From Glycomyces tenuis DSM 44171 (GTDB lineage Bacteria > Actinomycetota > Actinomycetes > Mycobacteriales > Micromonosporaceae): a stretch of 34,404 nt of DNA. Below the pieces are notes generated by a model that saw nothing but the letters and a program-made list of their open reading frames with translations, searched no databases and had not been told where the DNA came from. Each line of letters starts with the position of its first letter. The first letter of the stretch is position 1. Position numbers and translations under genes: made by a program. The stretch is taken from the NCBI RefSeq assembly GCF_000427885.1, contig NZ_KE386602.1, positions 117,750 through 152,153 on the forward strand, read 5' to 3'. Below are positions 13,971 to 22,444 of the stretch, in pieces.

Positions 13971-15542
13971 GTGAGTCTTCCCGCGAACCCCGCCGCCCAG
14001 CCGATGACCCACCGCGAGGTGCTGCGCGCCCTCAGCGGTCTGCTCATCGTCCTGTTCGCCGCGATGATCAGCTCCACCGTCGTCTCGGTGGCGCTGCCGC
14101 AGATCGTCGGCGACCTCAAGGGCAGCCAGTCGCAGTACACCTGGGTCGTCACCGCGATGCTGCTGGCCTCGACCGCCTCGACGCCCATCTGGGGCAAGCT
14201 GGCCGACCTGTTCCCGAAGAAGCGGCTGCTCCAGATCGCCATCGTCATCTTCAGCCTCGCCTCGCTCGGCTGCGGACTGGTGCAGAACACCGAGCAGCTC
14301 ATCGCGCTGCGCGTCGTCCAGGGCCTGGGCATGGGCGCGCTCCAGGTGCTCGTGCAGGTCATCATCGGCGCGATGGTCAGCCCCAAGGAGCGCGGCCGGT
14401 ACAACGGCTACCTCGGCGGCGTCATGGCCGTCTCCACCGTGGGCGGGCCGCTCCTGGGCGGGGCCATCACCGACGCCGACTGGCTCGGCTGGCAGTGGTG
14501 CTTCTTCATGGCCGTGCCGCTCACGCTCATCGCGCTGGTCATGCTCACCCGCACGCTGCACCTGGTCGAGACCCGCCGCCCCGAGACGAAGGTGGACTAT
14601 GCCGGGGCGAGCCTCATCGCGGCCGGGGTCAGCCTCCTGCTGCTGTGGGTGACGTTCGTCGACGCCGAGTTCGCCTGGATCTCGTGGCAGACCGCCGCGA
14701 TGGTCGGCGGCAGCGTCGTCCTGCTCGGTGCGGCCGTATGGGTCGAGACGCGCGTGTCCGAGCCTGTGGTGCCGATCCACGTCGTCAAGCGCCGCGACCC
14801 GGCGCTCGCCATCGTCGCGAGCCTGTCGGTGGGCATGGCCATGTTCGGCGGCGCGGTGTTCCTGGGCCAGTACTTCCAGATCGCCCGCGGCTACTCCCCC
14901 ACCGAGGCCGGCCTGCTGACCATCCCGCTGATGTTCGGCGTGCTCGTCTCCTCCGCCGTGGCCGGGCGCATGGTCTCGCGCAGCGGCAGGGTCAAGCCGT
15001 ACATCGTCGCCGGGACGATGGTGCTCACCGGCGGATTCCTCATGCTGTCGGCCGTGGACCACGAGACCTCGCTGGTCTACATGGGCGTGGGCATGCTCGC
15101 GGTCGGCATCGGCGTCGGCGCGGCGATGCAGAACCTGGTCCTGGTGGTGCAGAACTCGGTGCCGCTGCGCGAGCTGGGCGCGGCGAGCGGCTCGATCACG
15201 TTCTTCCGCTCGCTGGGCGGCACCATCGGCGTCTCGGTCCTCGGCGCGGTCCTGGCCAACCAGGTCGCCTCGAAGATCGCCGAGGGCCTGGCGGCCCTGG
15301 GCATCCCGGTCGAGGGCGCCACCGGCGGCTCCTCGCTGGACATCGGGAGCATGCCGGCGCCGGTGCGGGAGGTCGTCATGGCCGCCTACGGCGACGCCAC
15401 GGGGCACCTGTTCCTGCTCTCGGCGTGCATCAGCGCGGCCGGCGTCGTCGCGGCGCTGTTCCTCACGCCGGTGCGGCTGCGCGACAGCGTCGACCTGCCC
15501 GAGCCGGAGAAGGAGCCGGCGGAGTCGACGGCGGCGGTGTGA
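13971..15542 (+). CDS. DHA2-family (EmrB/QacA-type) MFS drug exporter
   Basis: The 523-residue protein has about 14 helices. The conserved first helix reads FAAMISSTVVSVALPQIVGD with the family Ser-Thr-Val-Val-Ala-Leu-Pro signature. WVVTAMLLASTASTPIWGKL with LADLFPKKRLL carries loop A, and RVVQGLGMGALQVLVQVIIG the motif-B Arg. Motif C follows as GGVMAVSTVGGPLLGGAITD, where Gly-Pro marks an antiporter. Proton-coupled export of cationic or hydrophobic drugs is the expected role. The GTG at 13971 has GGAGG six bases upstream. The last 30 residues are acidic and cytoplasmic. It is divergent from its probable TetR repressor and ends at a strong bidirectional terminator. Confidence 0.92.
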   Translation: MSLPANPAAQPMTHREVLRALSGLLIVLFAAMISSTVVSVALPQIVGDLKGSQSQYTWVVTAMLLASTASTPIWGKLADLFPKKRLLQIAIVIFSLASLGCGLVQNTEQLIALRVVQGLGMGALQVLVQVIIGAMVSPKERGRYNGYLGGVMAVSTVGGPLLGGAITDADWLGWQWCFFMAVPLTLIALVMLTRTLHLVETRRPETKVDYAGASLIAAGVSLLLLWVTFVDAEFAWISWQTAAMVGGSVVLLGAAVWVETRVSEPVVPIHVVKRRDPALAIVASLSVGMAMFGGAVFLGQYFQIARGYSPTEAGLLTIPLMFGVLVSSAVAGRMVSRSGRVKPYIVAGTMVLTGGFLMLSAVDHETSLVYMGVGMLAVGIGVGAAMQNLVLVVQNSVPLRELGAASGSITFFRSLGGTIGVSVLGAVLANQVASKIAEGLAALGIPVEGATGGSSLDIGSMPAPVREVVMAAYGDATGHLFLLSACISAAGVVAALFLTPVRLRDSVDLPEPEKEPAESTAAV

Positions 15543-15561
15543 CGGCCGCGGAGAACGCGAC

Positions 15562-15594
15562 GAGGCCGGGCGGGAGCGACTCCCGCCCGGCCTC
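15562..15594. terminator. Bidirectional terminator between transporter and glucose dehydrogenase
   Basis: GAGGCCGGGCGGGAG at 15562-15576 and its perfect complement at 15580-15594 form a 15-bp stem with a 3-base loop. It sits between the two convergent stop codons (15542 and 15603). Confidence 0.82.
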
Positions 15595-15602
15595 TGCCGT
15601 GC

Positions 15603-16658
15603 TCAGCTCCGTTCGAGCTCGATGACGGCCTTGACGTGCTCGGGTCCGAGGTCGAAGGCCTGGTCGAAGTGCTCCAGCGGGACCCGCCGGGTGATCATGC
15701 GGCCGAGCCAGCCCGGGTCGGCCTCGCGCAGGACCTCGGCGGCCGTCGCGTAGTGGCCGAGGTTGGCGTTGACCGAGCCGACGATCGCGTCGTTCTCGAG
15801 CACCATCTCGCGGTTGAGCGCCCCGACGTCGACATTGACGTTCCGCCCCTCCGGCGAGACGCCGGTCAGGCACACCACGCCGAAGGAGCCGGTGGCCGCG
15901 ACCGCGTCGGCCACGAGCGAGGTGGCGCCGGTGGCCTCGATGACGATGTCCGGCTCGCCCTCCTTGACGACGGCCTCTATGCCCTCGTGGTGGTAGACCG
16001 CCCCGAGCGCGGTGACGAGCTCGGGCTTGGGCCCTTCGGCGACGAGGTCGAGGACGTGGACCTCCAGGCCCCGCTGGACGCCGATGAGCGCGGCGAGCAG
16101 CCCGATCGGCCCGGCGCCGGTGACCAGCACCCGCTTCGGCTCAAACCAGGAGCGCCCGCCGACCTTGTCGATCTGGTCCCAGGCCTTGGCGACGACGCTG
16201 GTGGGCTCCATGAGCATCCCGACCCGCTCCAGGCCGGGATCGAGCTTGACGGCGTACTCGGGTTCGACGGTCCAGACCTCGCTGGCGTAGCCGTCGAGCT
16301 GCTTGATGCCGCGTTCGACGTAGCCGCCGTTGCGGCACTCGTCGAAGCGGCCGATCGCGCAGGCGCCGCACGGGACCGGGTCGGGCCTGCGGACGACGCC
16401 GACGACGAGGTCGCCGGGCGCGAAGCCGCTGCCGTCGGGCGCCTCGCGCACCCGCCCGAGCGACTCGTGTCCGATGACGAGGCGGTCGGCCATGGGCGGG
16501 GCCGTGCCGTACTCGGCCTCGGCGATCTCCTTGTCGGTGCCGCACACACCCACGGCGAGCGCGTCGACGATCAGGTCTCCTGGTGACGGTTCGGGCTCGG
16601 GCATCTCGGTGAGCGCGAGCGAGTGCTTCCTGCCTGGTATGACGGTCAAGGCGCGCAC
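15603..16658 (-). CDS. Zinc-dependent glucose 1-dehydrogenase (medium-chain family)
   Basis: The 351-residue protein has catalytic zinc ligands at Cys39 (GVCGTDKE) and His64-Glu65 (VIGHESLG). The structural-zinc lobe is PVPCGACAIGRFDECRNG, with Cys97, Cys100 and Cys108, then ERGIKQLDGYASEV. The NAD(P) site is VLVTGAGPIGLLAAL (about residues 177-191). The IxQxDGYASE segment and YHHEG are typical of the glucose-dehydrogenase branch, which oxidises glucose to gluconolactone. Only three lobe cysteines are visible where archaeal homologues have four. The GTG start lies 6 bases after the GH15 stop, so the two are co-transcribed; glucose released by the GH15 enzyme could be its substrate. Confidence 0.82.
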   Translation of the reverse strand: MRALTVIPGRKHSLALTEMPEPEPSPGDLIVDALAVGVCGTDKEIAEAEYGTAPPMADRLVIGHESLGRVREAPDGSGFAPGDLVVGVVRRPDPVPCGACAIGRFDECRNGGYVERGIKQLDGYASEVWTVEPEYAVKLDPGLERVGMLMEPTSVVAKAWDQIDKVGGRSWFEPKRVLVTGAGPIGLLAALIGVQRGLEVHVLDLVAEGPKPELVTALGAVYHHEGIEAVVKEGEPDIVIEATGATSLVADAVAATGSFGVVCLTGVSPEGRNVNVDVGALNREMVLENDAIVGSVNANLGHYATAAEVLREADPGWLGRMITRRVPLEHFDQAFDLGPEHVKAVIELERS

Positions 16659-16664
16659 GGCGAT

Positions 16665-18488
16665 TCACTCTCCTTCGTTGACTGACTGCTCCTCGCGCAC
16701 GGCCCGCGGCGCGGTGGCCGGGTGCGTGCCGCTGAGGTGTCGGGCCGAGTTGACCAGCCCCACGTGGCTGTAGGCCTGCGGGGTGTTGCCGAGCTGGCGG
16801 CCGGTGCGGGGGTCGAACTCCTCGCTGAGGAGGCCGAGGTCGTTGCGGACGTCGAGCAGCCGTTCGAAGAGGTCTCCGGCCTCGCTCCGGCGTCCGATGC
16901 CGTGCAGGGCGTCGACGAGCCAGAACGAGCAGGCCAGGAAGGTGCCCTCGTCGCCGGGGAGGCCGTCGACGCCGCCGTCGGCGGCCGGGTCGTAGCGCAG
17001 GAGGTAGCCGTCCCGGGTCAGTTCGCGGCGCACCGCCTCGACGGTGCCGGCCACGCGCGGGTCGTCCCAGGGAAGGAATCCGACCTGCGGGATGAGCAGC
17101 AGGGCCGCGTCCAGGCCGGTGGAGCCGTAGAACTGGGTGAAGGTGCCGCGCTCGGCGTCGAAGCCGCGGTCGCAGACCTCGCGGTGGACCTCCTCGCGCA
17201 GGACCTTCCACTTGTCGACCGGGCCCTCCATGCCGAAGCGCTCGACGGACTTGACGGCCTTGTCGAAACCGGCCCACGACAGGACCTTGGAGTGGACGAA
17301 GTGGCGCCGCACGCCGCGCACCTCCCAGAGGCCCTCGTCGGGGTCGGACCAGTGCCCTTCGAGGAAGTCGAGCATCGCCTCCTGGAGCTCCCAGGCGCTC
17401 GCCTCGGCCTCCAGGCCCGCCTCCCTGGCCAGGTAGAGGCCGTCGAGGACCTCGCCCCACACGTCGAGCTGGAACTGGACGGAGGCCGCGTTGCCGATCC
17501 GCACCGGCCCGGAGGCCTCGTAGCCGGGGAGCCAGTCGAGCGTGAACTCGGGAATCCAGCGGCTGCCGTCGAGGCCGTACATGATCTGGAGGTCGGCCGG
17601 GTCGCCGGCGACGGCGCGCAGCAGCCACTCGCGCCATTCGCGGGCCTCCTCGATGTAGCCGGTGCCCAGCAGCGCCTGGAGCGCGAAGGTGGCGTCCCGC
17701 AGCCAGCAGTAGCGGTAGTCCCAGTTGCGGACGCCGCCGAGGTCCTCGGGCAGGGAGGTGGTGGCGGCGGCGACGATGCCGCCGGTCGGGGCGTAGGTGA
17801 GGGACTTGAGGACGACCATGGAGCGGCGGACGGCGTCGTTCCACCCGCCTTCGTAGCGGAAGTGGCCGATCCAGTCGTTCCAGAACCGCTCGGTCCCGTC
17901 GATGCCGACCCTGGGGTCGACCGGGACGGGGCGGTCCTTGTGGGAGGGCTGGTAGGTGAGCACGAAGGAGACGCGGTCGCCGGCCGAGACGGCGAACTCG
18001 GCCTGCGCGGTGGTGTCGGACAGCTCCATGGGCACGTCGGCGGCGAGCCAGGCGGCGTCGGGCCCGGCGATCGCGGCGATCTGCCCGTCGTGGTATCTGA
18101 TCCACGGTTCGTTGCGGCCGTAGCCGAAGCGCAGCCGCATCATGGTGCGCATGGGGACGCGGCCGCTGATGCCCTCGACGACGCGGACGAGGTCGGCGGC
18201 GCGGTCGCGCGGCGGCATCGTGTCGATGACGCGGACGCTGCCTTCGGGGGTGTCCCACTCGGTCTCGAGGATGAGGGTGTCGCCGCGGTAGCGGCGGCGC
18301 GTGCATTTGCCGCCCGCGGCGGGCTCCAGGCGCCAGCAGCCGTGCCGCTCGTCGCCGAGGAGGGCCCCGAAGCAGGCCGGGGAGTCGAACCGCGGGAGGC
18401 ACAGCCAGTCGATGGACCCGTCGGTCCCCACCAGCGCCGCGGTGTGGAGATCGCCGAGCATTCCGTATTCTTCGATCCGCAAAGCCAC
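16665..18488 (-). CDS. Glycoside hydrolase family 15 protein (trehalase/glucoamylase-like)
   Basis: The 607-residue cytoplasmic enzyme has an N-terminal beta domain opening ALRIEEYGMLGDLHTAALVG, with DGSIDWLCLPRFDSPACFG. This is the start found in bacterial GH15 trehalases. The (alpha/alpha)6 barrel begins near residue 225, and GVRNWDYRYCWLRDATFAL (residues 252-270) is the substrate-binding signature. Catalytic Glu candidates lie in IPEFTLDWL and near EEFDPRTGRQLGNTPQAYSH. There is no signal peptide. Actinobacterial members of this length hydrolyse trehalose to glucose; glucoamylase or isomaltose activity cannot be excluded. The GTG at 18488 has AAGG about 7-9 bases upstream. It is 89 bases from the sigma-factor stop and 6 bases from the glucose dehydrogenase start, which fits a trehalose-to-glucose-to-gluconate route. 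Confidence 0.87.
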   Translation of the reverse strand: MALRIEEYGMLGDLHTAALVGTDGSIDWLCLPRFDSPACFGALLGDERHGCWRLEPAAGGKCTRRRYRGDTLILETEWDTPEGSVRVIDTMPPRDRAADLVRVVEGISGRVPMRTMMRLRFGYGRNEPWIRYHDGQIAAIAGPDAAWLAADVPMELSDTTAQAEFAVSAGDRVSFVLTYQPSHKDRPVPVDPRVGIDGTERFWNDWIGHFRYEGGWNDAVRRSMVVLKSLTYAPTGGIVAAATTSLPEDLGGVRNWDYRYCWLRDATFALQALLGTGYIEEAREWREWLLRAVAGDPADLQIMYGLDGSRWIPEFTLDWLPGYEASGPVRIGNAASVQFQLDVWGEVLDGLYLAREAGLEAEASAWELQEAMLDFLEGHWSDPDEGLWEVRGVRRHFVHSKVLSWAGFDKAVKSVERFGMEGPVDKWKVLREEVHREVCDRGFDAERGTFTQFYGSTGLDAALLLIPQVGFLPWDDPRVAGTVEAVRRELTRDGYLLRYDPAADGGVDGLPGDEGTFLACSFWLVDALHGIGRRSEAGDLFERLLDVRNDLGLLSEEFDPRTGRQLGNTPQAYSHVGLVNSARHLSGTHPATAPRAVREEQSVNEGE

Positions 18489-18577
18489 GGCCTCACCTTC
18501 CCACAGCGGTTCCGCGTGCGCCACCCCTTGCCGCTTACCCTCGCACCGCCCGCGGTATGCGCGCGGCGGAACGGCGT

Positions 18578-19468
18578 TTAACGGTCCCGCTCGTCCGGGT
18601 TCGGGAGGTCGAGGCGGCGGAGCCGCTCGGGGTCGGCGAGGACGTCGATGGCGGTGATCCTGCCGTCCGCGACGGTGAAGGACATGACGGCGAACGGGCC
18701 CGACTCGTCGACGATGAGGCGGCCGACGGCGCCGTTGACGAGGACCGGGTGCGCGAGCGGGACGAAGCGGCGGTAGAGGGCGGCCTGTCCGGCGACGGTC
18801 TGGGCGCCGCGCAGGATCGTGTTGAGGGCCGGGCGGGCGGTGCCGCCGTCGGCGCGCAGCACGACGTCGGGGTCGAGGACGGCGACGAGCGCGTCGAAGT
18901 CGCCGCGGTGCGAGGCGGCGAAGAAGGCCGCGACGGCCTCGCGCTGGCGCCTGGGGTCGGTCTCGGCGGCGGTGCGGCCTTCGAGGCGGCGGCGGGCGCG
19001 GCTGGCGAGCTGCCTGGCGGCGGCCGGGGACTTCTCGATGACGCCGGCGATGTCCTCGAAGGGGACGGCGAACATGTCGTGGAGGACGAACGCGAGGCGC
19101 TCGGCGGGGGCGAGGGTCTCGAGGACCACTTGGAGGGCGAGGCCGACCGAGTCGGCGAGCAGCGCCTCGTGTTCGGGGTCGAGGCCGCTCTCGGGGCTGA
19201 CGACGGGGTCGGGGACGTGGACGTCGATGGGCTCCTCGCGGCGGCGGCGCCGGGAGCGGAGCATGTTCAGGCACACGCGGGCGGTGACGGTGGTGAGCCA
19301 GCCGCCGAGGTTGTCGACCTCGCCGGTGTCGGTGCGGCCGGCGCGGAGCCAGGCCTCCTGGAGGGCGTCGTCGGCCTCGCTGAAGGAGCCGAGCATCCGG
19401 TAGGCGACGGCCCGCAGGCGCGGCCGCTGCTCTTCGAAGCGCTCGGCCAGGTCGGTGCGCTCGCTCAT
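18578..19468 (-). CDS. ECF sigma factor with SnoaL-like C-terminal domain (SigJ/ECF41-like)
   Basis: The 296-residue protein has sigma region 2 (FEEQRPRLRAVAYRMLGSFS and EADDALQEAWLRA, about residues 11-44). Region 4 (LETLAPAERLAFVLHDMFAV, then FEDIAGVIEKSPAAARQLAS) covers about residues 112-155. A C-terminal alpha+beta domain of about 110 residues follows (AAFFAASHRGDFDALVAVLD, LRADGGTARP). This layout is the SigJ/ECF41 type, where the NTF2-like tail, not an anti-sigma factor, controls activity. The family's NPDKL-like motif appears degenerate as ADPERL near the end. No typical ECF41 partner (a carboxymuconolactone decarboxylase or oxidoreductase) is adjacent; GH15 and glucose dehydrogenase lie downstream on the same strand. 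GAAGGA is about 11 bases before the ATG. Confidence 0.88.
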   Translation of the reverse strand: MSERTDLAERFEEQRPRLRAVAYRMLGSFSEADDALQEAWLRAGRTDTGEVDNLGGWLTTVTARVCLNMLRSRRRRREEPIDVHVPDPVVSPESGLDPEHEALLADSVGLALQVVLETLAPAERLAFVLHDMFAVPFEDIAGVIEKSPAAARQLASRARRRLEGRTAAETDPRRQREAVAAFFAASHRGDFDALVAVLDPDVVLRADGGTARPALNTILRGAQTVAGQAALYRRFVPLAHPVLVNGAVGRLIVDESGPFAVMSFTVADGRITAIDVLADPERLRRLDLPNPDERDR

Positions 19469-19523
19469 CGCCGTGGTGTTCCTTCGCTGTGGACTGTCAC
19501 TTCACAGCAGCCTAGTTCCCGGC

Positions 19524-19579
19524 GAGCACGCAGCAGACCGGCCCGCGGCCGAGGCCGCGGGCCGGTCTGCTGCGTGCTC
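19524..19579. terminator. 27-bp perfect inverted repeat after the GDSL lipase gene
   Basis: The arms at 19524-19550 and 19553-19579 are exact complements of 27 bases with only two bases between them. The repeat begins three bases past the lipase stop codon (19583) and lies upstream of the sigma-factor start (19468). It is the longest perfect hairpin in the window and should stop read-through from the lipase gene into the sigma factor gene. Confidence 0.85.
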
Positions 19580-19582
19580 ACG

Positions 19583-20404
19583 CTAGGTGAGGTGGGGCAG
19601 CACGACGTCGGTGTAGCCGTCCTGGCCGGCGGCGTTGGGGTGGAAGGACTCGAGGGTCCCGACGTAGCCGAGGATCCACGGATCGGCCGAGCAGACGCCG
19701 TGGCCGTCGAAGGCCGCACGCGGGTCGGCGAAGCCGAAGCCGTGGTCGGCGGCGACGGCCGCGGTGGTCTCGGCGAGCAGGTCGGCGGTGTCGTTGAGCG
19801 CGGCCTGCTCCTCGGGGGTGATCGCGAGGGAGTCGGCGCAGGTGGTGCCGCTGAACAGGCGCGGGTTGCCGACGACGACGATCGTCGCGGTGTCGGCCTT
19901 GTCGCGGACCTGGGTGTAGAGGTCGTCGAGGCGCTGGGGCAGGACGTCGGTGATGACGGTCCGGGCGTTGTCGACGGCCCCCAGGCACAGGGCGGTGTCG
20001 GTGCCGGCGCAGGCGCCGAGGACGGTGGAGAATCCGGCGTCGTTGCCGCCGACGCCGATGGTGACGTGCTCGGTGGTGTAGTTGAGGTGGCCGAGCTGGT
20101 TCGCCACGACGTCTTCGACGGTCGCGCCGGAGCAGGCCTCGAACCAGAGCTTCTCGCCGAGCTCGTAGGCGGCCTGGCGGGGGTAGGCGTTGGCCGAGCG
20201 GTAGCAGTCGTCGTCGCCGAGGTAGTCGCCGGCGCCGACACCCGAGGCGTAGGAGTCGCCGAGCGCGACGTACTTCAGCAGTGTGACGTCGGCGGAGGCG
20301 GGGGCGGCGAACGCGGCGGCGCCGATGGCGGCGGCCGCTGCTGCGGCGAGCGTGCGCAGCAGCAGGCCGACGCGGCGGCGCGGCTTGGTCTTCGGGGGGT
20401 ACAC
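19583..20404 (-). CDS. Secreted SGNH/GDSL lipase-esterase
   Basis: The 273-residue protein has a signal peptide: a basic start, a 20-residue Ala-rich helix, and cleavage after APASA near residue 38. The mature enzyme has block I YVALGDSYASG with nucleophile Ser51, and block III GVGGNDAGF with Asn121. Block V is SFHPNAAGQ with His255. Six cysteines (67, 91, 132, 140, TTCADS and GVCSAD) could make three disulfides, as in the Streptomyces scabies esterase and related SGNH lipases. It probably hydrolyses extracellular esters. GGAG is about five bases before the GTG start, and a TATAAT -10 lies about 70 bases upstream. The transcript ends at a 27-bp hairpin. Confidence 0.92.
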   Translation of the reverse strand: MYPPKTKPRRRVGLLLRTLAAAAAAAIGAAAFAAPASADVTLLKYVALGDSYASGVGAGDYLGDDDCYRSANAYPRQAAYELGEKLWFEACSGATVEDVVANQLGHLNYTTEHVTIGVGGNDAGFSTVLGACAGTDTALCLGAVDNARTVITDVLPQRLDDLYTQVRDKADTATIVVVGNPRLFSGTTCADSLAITPEEQAALNDTADLLAETTAAVAADHGFGFADPRAAFDGHGVCSADPWILGYVGTLESFHPNAAGQDGYTDVVLPHLT

Positions 20405-20470
20405 GGGGTCTCCTTCTGTTTTCGATGCGGCAAACCATCCGTTTGGGACGATTCGCCGGGTGACCGCGCC

Positions 20471-20476
20471 ATTATA
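20471..20476 (-). promoter_or_regulatory. Consensus TATAAT -10 for the lipase gene
   Basis: The minus strand reads TATAAT at 20476-20471, about 70 bases before the lipase start. A weak -35 (TTGCCC) lies 19 bases upstream. A perfect -10 is rare in DNA this GC-rich. Confidence 0.6.
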
Positions 20477-20663
20477 GACACGCGTCCGCTATGCGGGGCA
20501 AGAAAACTGACCGTGAACGGGGCTGGTGCGCAGCAGGTATGGGGAGGATTGCAGGCGCCGTGTCGGCGAGGCGCGATGCCGCTCGGCGAAGGTGCGAACC
20601 GCTCACGGCAAGCGCTCGCATAGGATCGGTGGGGCAACGCAGGCGGCTCGAAGGGGAGAGACC

Positions 20664-22340
20664 ATGGCTCGACGGTTCGCGCGGCACGAGCGGCGCTCGG
20701 TGACGGATCTGGACGGCGTGTGGGACTTCGCGTTCCTCGGGGACGTCGACCCCGACGCCGTCGCGGTGGAGGCGATCGCGTTCGAGGACGTGATGGCCGT
20801 GCCGGGCTCGTTCGACGCCACGCCCGCCTACGCCGGGAAGCGAGGACTGGCCGCGTACCGCACCCGCGTCCACGTCGCCGAGACCGGGCGGCACCGGCTG
20901 GTGTTCGACGCCGTCCACCACTGGTGCCGGGTGTTCTGGGACGGCGAGCCGATCGGAGAGCACTCGAGCGGCTTCACGCGCTTCACGGCCGACATCGAGC
21001 ACGCCGAGGCCGGGACCGTCGAGATCGTCGTCTTGGCGGACAACCGCTTCGGCGAGCGCTCCCCGCTGCACCTGGAGCACTTCGACTGGTACCACTTCGG
21101 AGGCATCACCAGGTCCGTCGAGCTGCATCGCCTGGAGGACACCTGGATCGAGCACCTGCGGATCGACACCGTCGACCTTGACGCCCGGCGAGTGTCAGTG
21201 GCCGTCGACTACTACGGCGCCGCCCAAGGAGCCTCACTGGTGATCGAGTGCGGCGACGTGCTCGTGGAGGAGAGGGTCGACCTGGACCCCTCCGGCCGGA
21301 TCGAGCGCGAGATCGAGCTGCCCGGCGCCGAGCTGTGGTCGCCGTCGAACCCGGCGCTGCACCCGGTCCGGGTGCGGCTCGGCGAGGACGACATGTGCGA
21401 GCGCTTCGGCCTGCGGAAGGTCACAGCGGAGAGCGGGCGCGTCGCCGTCAACGGCGAGCCGCTGACGCTGCGGGGCTTCAACCGGCACGAGTCGCACCCG
21501 AACTTCGGGCACGCGCAGCCGATCGGGCAGCTCGTGGCGGACGTGCAGCAGCTGCGGGACCTGGGCTGCAACTTCGTGCGCGGCAGCCACTACCCGCAGG
21601 ACCCGCTGTTCCTCGACCTGTGCGACGAGGCCGGGATCCTCGTGTGGAGCGAGTCGATCGGCTGGCAGTACCCCGTCGAACGGCTCACCGACGCGGACTT
21701 CGTCGCCGCGCAACTGGAGCACATCGACGAGATGGTGGCCGCGGCCCGGAACCACCCGTCGGTCATCATGTGGGGCATCCTGAACGAGAGTCCGAGCGGC
21801 GAGCCCGAGGTCCGGCCCGCCTACGAGCGGCTCCTCGGGCGGCTGCGCGAACTCGACCCGTCCAGGCCGGTCACCTACGCCACCAACCACGTCTACGACG
21901 ACGTGTGCCTCGACCTGGTCGACGTGGTCTCGGTCAACTGCTACCCGGGCTGGTACGTCGACGGCATCGCCGACATCCCCGGCGAACTCGACCGCATCGC
22001 CGCGCACGTCGACGCCGCCGGGCACGCCGGGAAGCCGCTCGTCATCTCCGAGATCGGCGCCGGGGCCGTCCCCGGCTGGCACGACCAGAACCATTCCATG
22101 TGGACCGAGGAGTACCAGGCCGAACTGCTCGAGACCGTCATCCGCCACCTCGCCGAAGGGCAGGACCGGATCTCGGGGCTCGGCATCTGGGTCCTGGGCG
22201 ACTTCCGCACCTCCGAGGCCAAGCACATGCTCCTCGGCCGTCCCCGCGGCATCAACGACAAGGGCATCCTCGACGAGTACCGGCGGCCGAAGCAGGCCTA
22301 CGGCGCGGTCCGACGGCTGTTCCGAGCGATGCGGGAGTGA
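20664..22340 (+). CDS. Glycoside hydrolase family 2, beta-glucuronidase-like
   Basis: The 558-residue protein has the three GH2 domains: a jelly-roll (1-160, with LDGVWDF and AYRTRVHV), an Ig-like strand domain (160-255) and a TIM barrel (255-558). The barrel opens LTLRGFNRHESHPNFGHA. The acid/base is Glu375 in WGILNESPSGE and the nucleophile is Glu463 in LVISEIGAGAVPGW. Asn531 and Lys533 in GINDKGILDEYRRPKQA match the N-x-K motif that recognises the glucuronate carboxylate in E. coli GUS (GNKKG), which supports glucuronidase over galactosidase. There is no signal peptide, so the substrate is imported. GGAG lies a few bases before the ATG. The closest neighbours in theme are the GH10 xylanase and xylose isomerase; glucuronoxylan fragments are a plausible source, by inference. 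Confidence 0.87.
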   Translation: MARRFARHERRSVTDLDGVWDFAFLGDVDPDAVAVEAIAFEDVMAVPGSFDATPAYAGKRGLAAYRTRVHVAETGRHRLVFDAVHHWCRVFWDGEPIGEHSSGFTRFTADIEHAEAGTVEIVVLADNRFGERSPLHLEHFDWYHFGGITRSVELHRLEDTWIEHLRIDTVDLDARRVSVAVDYYGAAQGASLVIECGDVLVEERVDLDPSGRIEREIELPGAELWSPSNPALHPVRVRLGEDDMCERFGLRKVTAESGRVAVNGEPLTLRGFNRHESHPNFGHAQPIGQLVADVQQLRDLGCNFVRGSHYPQDPLFLDLCDEAGILVWSESIGWQYPVERLTDADFVAAQLEHIDEMVAAARNHPSVIMWGILNESPSGEPEVRPAYERLLGRLRELDPSRPVTYATNHVYDDVCLDLVDVVSVNCYPGWYVDGIADIPGELDRIAAHVDAAGHAGKPLVISEIGAGAVPGWHDQNHSMWTEEYQAELLETVIRHLAEGQDRISGLGIWVLGDFRTSEAKHMLLGRPRGINDKGILDEYRRPKQAYGAVRRLFRAMRE

Positions 22341-22372
22341 AGCGTGACGCCTTGCGGGGCTTGCACGTTCGG

Positions 22373-22402
22373 TTGACACTCCGATGTGCACGAGCTTGGT
22401 AC
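22373..22402 (+). promoter_or_regulatory. Candidate promoter of the Trypco1/trypsin-STAND operon
   Basis: A perfect -35, TTGACA at 22373-22378, is followed after 18 bases by TGGTAC at 22397-22402 (or TTGGTA after 17). It lies 33 bases past the GH2 stop and about 40 bases before the Trypco1 start, so the two-gene module has its own promoter. Confidence 0.5.
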
Positions 22403-22444
22403 CGTTGAAAGGACCACCGTCCCTTCGCACCCCCGGAGGCACCG

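Noticed and set aside
15603..16658. Generic alcohol or threonine dehydrogenase
   Set aside because: The segment following the zinc lobe (ERGIKQLDGYASE) and YHHEG fit the glucose dehydrogenase branch better, though substrate is unproven.
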